From Brassica napus (taxonomy: Eukaryota > Streptophyta > Magnoliopsida > Brassicales > Brassicaceae), in assembly GCF_020379485.1 (NCBI RefSeq), contig NC_063452.1:39930208-39994207 (forward strand): a stretch of DNA of 64,000 nucleotides, given 5' to 3'. Of this stretch, positions 1 to 10,496 are shown piece by piece. A program made the position numbers and the translations under genes. Within the stretch, counting starts at the first letter, position 1, and the number at the start of each line of letters is the position of its first letter. Under the pieces are notes generated by a model. The model did no database searches, had not been told where the DNA came from, and worked only from the letters and a program-made list of their open reading frames with translations.

Positions 1-857
1 GAGTGAGCTTAAGTGATAAAGCCTCTGCTGAGGCAATGTGGTTACAATTTGTTTGTACTAAAGCCTTTGGTTAATGAAAAAAATGATGTTGAGTTAAAAA
101 AAAACAAAAAAAACAAAACAGAAGAAGCAAAACGCACCATGTATGCCAGTTTTGAATGAAAGGCGGAAAATAAAAACTAATCTACTGACTACTCTTCCCG
201 TACAGGTTCGAAACTAGGTAGGTCCAGACTCACAGTCAAACACAGAATGAACTCTTCGCGGTCCAATTGATTTAATCGGACGAACCAAAATTGATTCATC
301 GGTTTAGACCCGGGTAAAGATTTAGGTTAATCAATCTCTCTCTCATCATATTTCTCGTCTTCAACCAGGAGTTGATCTCGACCTCACCCCACCATTGACA
401 GAGAACTATAACTCACTACCAATCCGGAAGAATCAGCGCCACTCTCATCCTCCTCCTCGCTTTGCTCTCGGAACCTTTTGGTACGCTTTCTCCGATCTGA
501 TGATTGTTCTCCAATGATATGGTTGATGTTTCTATTTTCCAATCTTAATTGATTGATTAATAATGAATGGGTTACGAGATATCATTTTTGTGTATTGGGT
601 TGCTGCTCAAGATCAATGCAACGAAGTTATTCAAAAATTTGGGGGTTTATTCATCTCTTTTGATACTTCCTTATCGTTTTTGCTCATCGTCTCGAAGAAA
701 ATCTTGTAAAAATCCGTGCCCTCTTATGTCGAACAAGTTAGAATTTGTGTCTAACAATTTAGCGTTTGGGTCAATTCGTGATTTTGTTCCTTAAGGGATG
801 TGATTTGAAAGCTCACTGGAGTTTATGCCTTTTTATCTTTGGAAAGGGTAGAAGAAG
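1..857 (+). promoter_or_regulatory. Upstream region and probable 5' UTR of the FMC1-like gene
   Basis: No gene is seen before the start codon at 858. The stretch at about 361-480 is C/T-rich and looks like a plant 5' UTR. A GT at 481 and an AG at 850-851, just before the ATG context, could bound a 5'-UTR intron of about 370 bp. That is inference from splice-like sites only. The first 300 bases hold A-rich sequence with nothing recognisable. Confidence 0.35.
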
Positions 858-3800
858 ATGAGCAGTGAAGTTGCTAGAGTTTACCGTGACATTCTTAAAG
901 CAGTGGTGAAACATGTTGGCAAAGAAGACCACAAGTCTCATTTCACCGACTTTGTCAAGCGCGAGTTTCGCAACAACTCAAACTCACTCCACCTTGACCG
1001 CAACTACACTTATCTTCTTAATAGCATTCACTCTCACAAGGTATGTTTTTTTTTTTGAAGAAACACGGCTTGTTTTATTATGTACACTAGGATATGGACC
1101 CCCGCGGTTCGCGGGGGAAATGATACTAATTCTAAATGTAACCTAAAAATACATTATATATTTAACTATTTACAATGAAATATGATGATATTTAAAATGA
1201 AAATTTCAACTTATAAAGATTAATATATTTATAGAATACACTTATAAAATAAGAAAAATAAATTGTTTCTAACACGCTTGTTGAAAGGGAACCATGCTTT
1301 GTTATAAATTGTGTTTCCAATTTAAATACTTATTTTGCCAGTAAGATGATTTTAGTATAAAATCCATAATTTTGACTTGGTAACTTCGCAAATAACTAAT
1401 ATTCTAGAAGAATGAAACCATCACATCCCTAATGTACATGAATATCCACATGTGAATTATGAACGAGCAAACATTACTATGTAAAGAACATGAGCCTCCC
1501 CACTCATGAATCCTCATGTATTACTAAAACAGAAATCATTAACCTACTCAGACAGTAGTCTTGAAAATGCATCATTAGAAGCGCAACAGCAAGAATTGGC
1601 CTGCGAGAAACGTATTGAAATGTGACACTGCGGCCAATGGACTCCACTTGGGGACACCTGAGGCAGTAGTAGTCAAGGTAAAGATCAACATGCATTTGTA
1701 GATTCCTCTGTCCATTTTGGTTCCTAATTGGGTTCACATATGGCTTTGCAATGGAGACTTCAACAACACCAAGAGGAACCACAAGGGCAAGTAATTTTTT
1801 GAGGGCCATTATTTGTCTTCTACTTTGCTGAATATTAAGCCAAGTTTAGGGATGAAGAAAAAGGGGCAAATACCAGGCTTTTTATAGATCATTAGAGGCT
1901 TTTGAAAATATCCATTTGCTAAATGTCAATATAAGAAGCAGATAATACCCGTTTGCAAATATAAATCTGTTTAGAAATTGAAGAATTGCAGGAACCTTTT
2001 CACTATGAGATCAGTTGAATATATCAGCGTAAAACCCAGAAATTTACTAATTTGACAACAACGGTGGTGTGTATGAGGAATTAAAACAACTAAACACGTC
2101 AATGTATCAATCTATTTAATATGGTGCATCGTTGTAAAATACATGTGAAAGGGTATATTGTTCATATATATTTTTAAAAAGTTTACGGTGTGTCGGAGAA
2201 AAATGTCCTTTCCTTAACAGTCATATCAACCAAATAGAAGAATGTATCTTTTAAAAATTAAAAGGTAGGTCTGAAACAAGGTCATCTCAGAAAATTTTAA
2301 GGCCATGTTCAAAAAAAATATTAACTATATATTTAATGATATAATGAAGTAGTTTTAAAACTTAATAGCTTATCTATATATATTTGAAGTTTCTCTTTAA
2401 ATTATAAACTATAAGTTTAAGAATATATCTAAAATTTTAAAATCTTAAACCAAATATATGTATTTATTTTTAAAAATATCTTAATATTTTTTAGTTATAG
2501 AGTCGGGGCATGTTCGACCGCTCCAGTAGCAAATGCTATTAGACGGCCCTGGTCAGAAAGGGTGTATCATTTAAAAATTAAAAAGAAACGTGCAAAAGGG
2601 TACATTGGTGAAAGATATGTCATTTAAACTTGTTACATCTGCAAAATCTGCAAATTTTGGAAGTGCAATCAGTTAAACAGCATTTCAATGTAACATACAC
2701 AATCTACAAATTTAGTCAAGTAATGATTCAGAAAATTAAACAGACAGATGAGGATAATCAAATTCTGATATTCATATGTACAGCAAAAAATCATAACTTT
2801 TCGTTTGGAAAATATTGTTGACTGAAATAATTTAGGCTATTCGAGACTGCGCTTGTTACAAGACGTTCGGTTGACCCGGGGCTAGCGCTGAATCAATTAG
2901 GTGATGTTTAATCTGAGATTAATGGAAACTACTATTTCCTGTTTCATATATATACTTCATAATTGCAACATCAAACGTATATATGTCTCTTGAACTTTTT
3001 GTTTTTTTGGCTACGCTAGTTTTTTTTTTTCGCTTTTGTGTCATGAATTTGTAATTTACCAATTGCCCACGTCTCCTACCTACTACGTCATGCGATTTCC
3101 TAACCTAAATTGTTTCCTAACTTAAATTTATGCCGTCTCTGCGGTTTTTTTCATTGTAACTTCTTGTTGAATATCTTTGACATTTACACAGTTTTAAAAG
3201 ACACATAACCAGACACTCGATTCCAAACTACCAGAACCTAAAACATGGAAAATGGATTACATTAATATCCCCGATTTGTTGACTGGATAAAAACGCCACG
3301 TAGCCCACCGGCCACCGGACAGGCTTCTCCGCTCAAATGGCCGTCTTAGCCGCGTTATTTTAGAACCTGTTGTAAATATAACTTCTTCTCACTGATGTTT
3401 TGACGGCCATTCAGTCTGGAGAGATACATTTTCTATTTGGAGATACACGAAAAAAAACAAGTGGTTTTGAATAGCAGATCCTATAGGCAAAATAAGAGTT
3501 GAAGTCATCAAAAAAGAAAATGTTAGAGATAGATCAAAAGCATAGGAAAGTCAAAGGGAGTCAGAGGCAAAGAAACAACAAACTCACGACGTAGGTTTAG
3601 TGGTGGTGAAATCATAAGGAATATTCCATAATGAAAAAATCTACCTAGAGAAATTTGAAGAAATGATGATAAAACTGAACAAAAATAAGAACAATGATAA
3701 TTTGATGGGATAAAGAAACAAAATATAAGAAGTGAAGGGTTGTGTCTCAAAAGGTTGCTTAAAATCAGTTGCAAAAAAAAAGGTTGCGTCTCCTAAGAAG

Positions 3801-4180
3801 TGACGATTCAAAGAAAGGAAAGGGGAGATACCGTTTGCATGAGTATTCATGACGTAAGACTTTTAAATGAAACTATATTTTTATCCGTTAGATTGCATAG
3901 CATTAACAATCTCAACCGTATGATCTTATTTTTATTTTACTATAAAAAAAGTTGATGTCATCGGATACAGAATGCGAGTTTGCTATTATATATAGATATA
4001 CACCGACTTAGTTGGCTGCTTCTTGTGTCTAGTCTCTCACGTCGATAGGTAAATTGGTTATTGCAGGATCTGTTGTTCTCATACAACATTGCAGTTGATA
4101 GAACTGAAGAAATGAAACGGGTGCTTGGCAAATCTGCAGCTAGTGTGGGGCTTCGTCTTCCCGAGGTTTACCAGCCTTGA
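858..4180 (+). CDS. FMC1-like LYR-family mitochondrial protein (two coding exons)
   Basis: Exon 1 is 858-1040 and exon 2 is 4067-4180. The GT at 1041 and AG at 4065-4066 join them in phase 0 to give 98 residues. The product resembles FMC1, a LYR-superfamily factor needed for ATP synthase (complex V) assembly in the mitochondrial matrix. Exon 1 encodes a helix ending in LLNSIHSHK. Exon 2 encodes the conserved tail with DRTEEM, then KSAASVGLRLPE. I recall the Arabidopsis match as At5g51960. Two oddities stand out. The linker between the EFRNN and YTYLL segments looks about ten residues shorter than in human FMC1, as recalled. The intron is 3026 bp because a Helitron sits in it; without it the intron would be 116 bp. 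The reading frame is open and splice sites are canonical, so the gene is probably functional if the long intron is spliced. Confidence 0.85.
1087..3996 (-). mobile_element. Helitron inserted in the FMC1-like intron
   Basis: Read on the minus strand, the element starts with TCTATATATAA (forward 3986-3996) and ends with a GC-rich hairpin, CCCCCGCG...CGCGGGGG, then a short spacer and CTAG (forward 1087-1090). These are Helitron termini: 5' TC, a 3' hairpin, and a terminal CTRR. It sits between host A and T (forward 1086 and 3997) with no target duplication, as expected for Helitrons. No Rep/helicase coding is visible in 2.9 kb, so it is non-autonomous. It carries a peroxidase gene fragment at 1504-1809. 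Removing it leaves a normal-sized 116-bp intron, which independently supports both boundaries. Confidence 0.8.
1504..1809 (-). pseudogene. Class III peroxidase 5' exon fragment captured by the Helitron
   Basis: The 101-residue frame starts with a hydrophobic signal-peptide-like stretch, MALKKLLALVVPLG. It then shows CPQVESI, a run ending SRRP, and LLMMHFQDY, which together follow the N-terminal part of secreted plant class III peroxidases. In the family the last segment carries the distal haem-side motif HFHDC. Here it reads HFQDY, losing the catalytic distal His and a disulfide Cys. Sequence similarity fades right after it, and no further peroxidase exons were seen. It lies in the same orientation as the Helitron. 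The TATA-to-start context was not resolved. Most likely a dead gene fragment carried by transposition; it could still be transcribed as part of the host intron, antisense to the host gene. Confidence 0.65.
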
Positions 4181-5097
4181 TCATTACACATTCCTCAGCC
4201 ACTCTGGTTTCTTCATTTCCTTGGAGTCACATCTTGGAATAAGTGTGATCCTCTTTGTAGCCAGACAGACAGCTCTTGCATTCAAAGATCTGAGATGCAT
4301 TCATTTCAATTTCTCCTTGTGTGTTTTTTTACCACATTACGTTTTGGGACAAAAAAAAGGGGGGGAATTGGGGTGTATAACCTTCAAACAAATTATAATT
4401 CATTAGATAACTAGAACCCCTAACTTTCATCTACAGTATATGTATTTTATGTAATAATGTTATATTACCCTTCAATTCAACCTGTGTAACCTGCTGAAAA
4501 TTATTTATTAAAAAAAATATTAAATAAATGATTTAATAAATTGTGGTTATCATTAGTGCACATCTTTTTCTCTTCTTCCTCTTTTCCTCCAATCTATGTT
4601 TCTTTTTCATACATACGAACACAAACCACTTCATCTCAAGACGAAGAAAGTGCATGGATTCTGGGTTTGTGGAATTGAGTTTGGAGGAGAAGATTGCACC
4701 GTAGAAAACGATGAAGTGACGTCACGATTTTTTTTTTTTTTTTGAGTTTCTTTAATGTTGTTGATCTTGATTTTTTCGTTGTTATTTAAATTGTTATAAA
4801 ATGCTATATTGATATGGTATGGTGAAGAATAATTACTTTGGACCAGTGAATGTGTGTATCACCATGTCTGCAAAAAGAGGAAGATGTGAAGAAGATGAAC
4901 TCGCCGACTATACTATATGTAGTGAACGAAATTTATAGTCTAGTACGATTCTTATATTTTTGTACCATTCGCAAGTACCAAACTAAAAAGTATGCTACGG
5001 TAGTTGTATTATTGTACCATCAATTGTTTGATAAATTCATTATTTATCAATTTCTAGTTTACAACTATATGTACTATACTATGTATTTTGTTTTATA

Positions 5098-5650
5098 CTA
5101 TTTGGGTTTAGAGTTTATACTTGGGTTTAGGGTTTAGTGATTAAGATTTAGGGTTTAGTATTTGGAAGGTGGGGTTTGAGGTTTGGGTTTATTGACTGTA
5201 TTATGTATGTTCCATTTGACGATTAATAAATAGTGTTCTATTTTGCTCACCAATTTATACTATACTATATATTTTGTTTCATTCTATTTGGGTTTAAAGT
5301 CTATACTTGGGTTTAGGGTTTAGTGATTAGGATTTAGGTTTAGTATTTGGAAGGTGGGAGTTTAGGTTTGGGTTTAGTGATAGCATTTTTGGGTTTAGTA
5401 TTCAAAAGTTAGGTCTCAGTCTAGCATTGAGGAGTTGTGTGTTGGATTGGAGTCCTATATTATTCAAAAACTAGGTTTGAATTTAGTTTAATATTACATA
5501 ATATTATATACTATTTTCAGATTTTGATAATTGGGTTTAAGGTTTATATTTGGGTTTAGGGTTTAATATTTAGATGGAAGGGTAATGTTTAAAGTTTAGG
5601 ATTTAGTATTCAAGAGTTGAGGTTTGAAGTAAAGTTTAGTATTTACTAGA
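5098..5650. repeat. Degenerate plant-telomere-like repeats (TTTAGGG variants) in local duplications
   Basis: The segment is dense in GGGTTTAGGGTTTAG-like runs interrupted by other bases. Two blocks, about 5085-5195 and 5265-5375, align closely, each running from a TATTTTGTTT stretch through TTTGGGTTTA, GATTTAGG and TTTGGAAGGTGGG. A third weaker block lies at about 5525-5620. The arrangement is a short tandem duplication with a period of about 185 bp that contains interstitial telomere-like motifs. No function can be claimed. Confidence 0.6.
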
Positions 5651-6253
5651 TGTGATTGGATTTTGAATCCTATTATATTTCAGTGATATGGTATAGAAAA
5701 ATCAGATGCATATTTATGTGTTAAACAAAAGTGTGGTGTTAGTTGTATTACGTGTGATAATTAATTGTGGAGTGTCAAATTGTTGATGTCATCAATTTTC
5801 TCACTCTATTACTAGTAACTTGAACAAAAAAATGTAGTACAGGATAAAACTTGACATAATTGTTATGGACTTAATTATGTCAAAATCAATGTTTTGTACT
5901 TAATTTCCTTTTCAAATTTGGTCATTCCGCAAATTCACCCCAAAAAATATGGTTACCAAGAACATATTTTCAGGTTTTTGATATATATACAATATGTTGT
6001 ATCAAACCACCAAAGTGAAAGAAGTGATGATATAATAATGATCTTCATTGCTAATCAAATAATAGTTATGATGCTCGTCACGAACTCGTCTCATTTGTCT
6101 TCAAAAACCACCTTTTGTTCTTGATTTTTATTAGCATCCTAATCTGATGTGTAACGTTATCCAACACATAGGAACCGTGTTCTCGGTCTGTCTATGTTTA
6201 GATTACGAGATAATGATAAGAAAGGATAAAAAGACTTTTGGGTTTATCCAAAT

Positions 6254-6263
6254 CATATAAAAG
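6254..6263 (+). promoter_or_regulatory. TATA-like box upstream of sorbitol dehydrogenase
   Basis: CATATAAAAG stands 201 bp before the ATG at 6464 and is the best TATA match in the upstream region. The distance allows a normal 5' UTR. Support is by sequence only. Confidence 0.4.
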
Positions 6264-6463
6264 CCAGCCATCCATCCACCGCTTCAATTTTTTTCTGGTT
6301 AATGTATTTTTAAGTATTTCTTTATTTATTTATTTGATGGTGATTTCGATGCTGACCCCTTTATTTTCTTTAATCATTCTTTAAGCCTGTGGTGGGTTTG
6401 GTTTCCGTTTCCCTTAAATCTAAAAGTTGAGATCAGTACAGGTGCTTTGAGCAGAGAAGAGTT

Positions 6464-7875
6464 ATGGGAAAAGGAGGAATGTCTCAGGGAGAAGGCTCAA
6501 AGGTGGAAGAAGAGAACATGGCTGCTTGGTTGGTTGGTCTCAACACTCTCAAGATCCAACCTTTTCCTCTTCCTACCCTTGGTAAAGCGTATTCTTCTTC
6601 TCATGGGATTTGATTGGATTTGTATGTGACCTTTTTGTTCAAATCCTTGAAGGTCCTCATGATGTGAGAGTTAGGATGAAGGCTGTTGGAATTTGTGGAA
6701 GTGATGTTCATTACCTCAAGGTACTTGTAATAATTCAGAAAGAATCTTTTATTTCTTGATTGGTTATGGGGTCTTCTTAACATTAGTTTTTGATCTTACA
6801 AAACAAAGACCATGAGATGTGCGGATTTCATTGTGAAAGAACCGATGGTGATTGGACATGAATGTGCCGGGATCATTGAAGAGGTAGGTGAAGGAGTGAA
6901 ACATCTAGTGGTCGGTGACCGAGTGGCTCTTGAACCTGGGATTAGCTGCTGGAGATGCAACCTCTGCAAGGAAGGAAGATACAATCTTTGTCCTGAGATG
7001 AAGTTCTTTGCAACCCCACCGGTTCATGGCTCTCTAGCTAACCAAGTGGTTCACCCTGCGGATCTGTGCTTCAAACTGCCTGAGAATGTGAGTCTGGAGG
7101 AAGGAGCAATGTGTGAGCCACTAAGTGTTGGTGTGCATGCTTGTCGCCGAGCGGAGGTTGGTCCTGAGACAAACGTGTTGGTAATGGGAGCCGGACCTAT
7201 TGGACTTGTCACCATGTTGGCTGCTCGTGCTTTTGGTGTGCCAAAGATTGTGATTGTGGATGTTGATGATAACCGTTTATCCGTAGCCAAACGGCTAGGC
7301 GCAGATGGGATTGTTAAAGTGACAACAAGCTTAGAGGTTCATTCTCTTTTTTACTTTTTTGAAACATAATGATCTGATTGTATAAGATAAGAATTTGTTC
7401 TTTTATACTATTGCAGGATGTTGGTTCTGAGGTTGAACAAATTAAGAAAGCTATTGGGTCAAACATCGATGTGACATTTGATTGTGCGGGTTTCAACAAA
7501 ACCATGTCGACAGCATTAGCAGCCACTCGATGTGGCGGTAAAGTCTGCCTTGTCGGAATGGGTCACGGTATAATGACTGTCCCTCTCACTCCTGCAGCTG
7601 CAAGGTAATAACCTCTTTTGAACATCACTTTAAGAAACTTTGAAAACAATTATGGTCCTGAAACAGTTTGGTTTTGAGACAGGGAGGTAGATGTGGTGGG
7701 TGTGTTCAGGTACAAGAACACATGGCCTTTATGTCTCGAGTTCCTTACAAGTGGTAAGATTGATGTGAAGCCACTCATAACCCACAGATTTGGTTTCTCT
7801 CAGAAGGAAGTGGAAGATGCCTTTGAAACCAGTGCTCGTGGAAGCAATGCTATTAAAGTTATGTTCAATCTCTGA
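6464..7875 (+). CDS. SDH: NAD-dependent sorbitol (L-iditol) dehydrogenase, five exons
   Basis: Exons are 6464-6581, 6653-6720, 6809-7336, 7417-7604 and 7683-7875. All introns are GT-AG, and the joined frame gives 364 residues, the length recalled for the Arabidopsis enzyme (At5g51970). The enzyme is a cytosolic zinc-dependent medium-chain dehydrogenase that oxidises sorbitol and related polyols to ketoses with NAD+. Catalytic zinc ligands are visible as Cys54 in GICGSDVHY, His79-Glu80 in IGHECAG and Glu165 in MCEPLSVG. The structural zinc cysteines are 109, 112, 115 and 123. The Rossmann motif GAGPIGL is at 189-195, and the NAD-selecting Asp213 lies in VIVDVDD. The start was chosen because MGKGGMSQGEG matches the Arabidopsis N-terminus. 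The gene appears intact and converges with the minus-strand ZFWD gene. Confidence 0.95.
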
Positions 7876-8224
7876 AACAAAAATATAAAAGTATTATTTG
7901 GTCTTCTAAGAACATTTAAGTGTTTCTGTAATAAGAATGCTTCTGTATCATCACTCTCGTAATCCTTCTTCTTGAATAGATAAATATTTTGTTATGACTG
8001 ATATGATGACCCATACAAATTAAAGTGTTACAAGATAGACAGTGCTGAAACTGGACAAAACTCTCCCAGTTATATCTCAAAACTCCTAACATGGCATAGT
8101 CTCGCCTAATTTCATCAGACCATGGCCTTTGCTAGGATGGACACAACACTAGTAAAGAGAGAAACTCATATATAATGGTACAAGAAGATCGTAGGAAAGA
8201 ACTCTGACAAGATTTCGAACTCCC
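7876..8224. other. Short convergent intergenic space (3' UTRs)
   Basis: These 349 bp separate two convergent stop codons. They hold AT-rich 3'-UTR-like sequence, including TAAATATTTT near 7980. No independent gene is seen. Overlapping transcript ends from the two genes are possible. Confidence 0.5.
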
Positions 8225-10496
8225 TCAAGACATAGCCGCGGTTATTGGAGCAGTGGACCACTTCCATACTTTAACTTGACCGGTTCCATCACCCGTGAAA
8301 AATATGCCCCCTGGACCTATCTGGATCGACCGTATCTCTTGCTTTGCAAAGATTTTGCCCCTCTCCGTAAATCTAATAAATGAACCTAAGCTTTCAGATA
8401 GCAAAATGAAGAACTGTAGGTTCAGAAATCAATTAAGTGTTGTGAGACTTACGATGGCAGGTCGTAGAGACGTAAGGTACTGTCGTTGCAACAACACAGC
8501 AAAACCGGCTTGGCTTCTGCATCATGTACACCACATAACGCTAGCACTCCCTGAATCCCATATAGACAATTCCAGAAGTTGTTACAGATTAGGACTAAAA
8601 GAGAGGATACCACACGTTTAAAGAGAAACTATACATGTTTTTCTTTGTGAGTGTATGTAACTTCCAAGTCGCCTCCTTCAACTGCAGCCCATATCTAATA
8701 GAGCCCAGAAAGAAAGAAAAAAATAAACGTCAACAGGGGAATGTAGAAAAGGTTCACAAGATTCTCTGATGGATAGTTAACAATGAACCTGACCTTGACA
8801 GTGTTGTCCAATGAGCAAGACAAAAGAAACTGATCCCAGCAAATAAGAGACATCACAACTGATGTATGATCCGTGAGCGTTTGTATACATTGAAGATTAT
8901 CTAGGCTCCAAACCTAGAAACACATAAACCCAAAAAAATTAGCTCAAACAAAAAACAATGGAAGTTTTTAATACTAGGACTCACTTTAATAGATTTGTCC
9001 ATGGACCCGGAATAGAGCCTATTGGCCCCAACATATAGGGTAACAACACCAAGTGTATGGCCAGTCAATGATGCCGCCGGTTCAAAGCAGTTGGTGGCAG
9101 CACTATATCTCCATGCCAATATAGACCCATCCTGCACGCAAAGTAAACAACTTCTGACTTACTTTACCAAAAGCTGATATATATGTTGCGAGTTAGAACT
9201 TTACCTGTGTGCCTGCAAAGAGTAGATCCGTACCCACAACAAAAGAATACACTTGGCCAACAGGTCCACTGAGACTCTGGTCTGTATTGGTTTCGATATT
9301 CCAAGCCTGTATTATTTATCAACAACAATACTATAACTCAACAAGCAAAGCAATAAAGCGGGTTCCTCGATATTGTGACAGTCAAGGAAGACAATGCTAA
9401 TAGCACCAAATTTATAACTTACCTTCACAAGATTTGGCATGCCAACCAATAGCCACGGACCTTCACTAATCACACAGCCAACTTCCGCACCAAGATTGAG
9501 TACGCTTGTACACTGATCGAAAGAGAAAACAATAGTAGCCACGATAGGTAAGCTTAAAACAGTGTCTCACAGGATCAGAAATGAATTCCTCAGATACATA
9601 CATGCTTCTGAAAAGGAGAGATGTAACAAGACATGGTTTTATAATAAGCTAGAACATCATTTAATTCAAAATATTCGTTCAGGATCTAAAAGAATCTGAC
9701 CTTTCTTTTCCTATTGAATAAACTTGACAAGTTGCATTCTATCAAAGATCAAATAGCACCAAGGGAGGCTGAAAAAAAAAAAAAATTACACACTTTCCTA
9801 ATTTGACATGAAGACACCAATTTCCCACCAATATAGCTCATTACCGTACTTGTACAAATTGATTTCTCTCGAGTCACTCTACTACATCTAAACCAAACTA
9901 TTTATTAAACAAATCATCAAGGCCCTCCCTGTGATACAAAATAAAAAAGAATGGAAAGAAGACCTGTCCAGAAGCACAATCCCAGACACGGATGGTCTCA
10001 TCTTTACTCCCAGTGTAAAGCTTATCAGATCCAGAAGGCAAAGCAATCCCACTCACAAGCTTCTCATGCCCATCAAGCTGAGTCAGCAGCGAGAAACTAT
10101 CTCCTTTGCTCCAGCAATGCAAGTATCTACACTTATCACCGTGACTACAGCTCCCATCCACCCAATATCTGCAAATCTTCTCCGTCTTGGTCACCGTCCT
10201 GTTCCCACCGAACCTCCCCCAGGTATTACTAGAGTTCCCGTTAAATCCGGGTCCTCTCCGGCGACCCGGACCCGCAAACCCAGATTCGTCAGCGACCCTT
10301 TTGTTCGAATAACCTGACTCGGAACCGGACCCGGTAACTCTCGGTGTAGAAACTGGCAAGGGTTCCGATTGCACCGCCCCGCCCGCCAGTAGGACCAAAC
10401 CTCCTGACGTGAGCCCTTTGCCGCCGCCGCCGGACGATTCGACCCGCCGAGTCGGTCGAAGACTCGCTTGTTGCCTCCGTTCAAATTGAAATCCAT
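8225..10496 (-). CDS. CCCH zinc finger and WD40 repeat protein (ZFWD type), with a one-base frameshift in exon 1
   Basis: Eight exons on the minus strand: 9964-10496, 9423-9512, 9205-9306, 8985-9131, 8794-8913, 8635-8694, 8453-8550 and 8225-8372, all with GT-AG introns. The product resembles ZFWD2/C3H63 (recalled as At5g51980), a nuclear-type protein with two CCCH fingers followed by a WD40 propeller. Only plants are known to combine these domains, and the molecular role is poorly known. The second finger (CRYWVDGSC...CRYLH) and the WD segments (YTGSKDETIRVWDC, LYSGSMDKSIK, SCSLDNTVK) are clear. Exon 1 is 533 nt where 534 is needed. The frame slips by one base near 10318-10345, between HRELPGP and the NKRVADESGF segment. 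The other exons sum to a multiple of three. The first Cys of finger 1 is also Trp (codon 10395-10397). Either a recent pseudogene or a base-call error. Confidence 0.85.

Larger units (their letters stand above)
4181..6463. other. Intergenic: FMC1-like 3' region, telomere-like repeats, SDH upstream region
   Basis: Immediately after 4180 comes the 3' UTR of the FMC1-like gene. Bases 4440-5040 are AT-rich without a recognised gene. Degenerate TTTAGGG-like repeats follow (separate entry). Bases 5690-6240 are AT-rich with nothing recognised. A TATA-like CATATAAAAG at 6254-6263 is the probable core promoter of the sorbitol dehydrogenase gene. Confidence 0.5.

Noticed and set aside
3523..3850. Minus-strand frames in the Helitron
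   Set aside because: They are hydrophobic, overlapping and without homology I recognise; likely chance.
9931..10317. Long plus-strand frames opposite ZFWD exon 1
   Set aside because: They are antisense shadows of the GC-rich coding exon and show no domain.
9898..10398. An alternative ZFWD start at 10398
   Set aside because: That codon is TTG, not ATG, and the start would remove the first zinc finger. The real start is the ATG at 10496 with a frameshift between.
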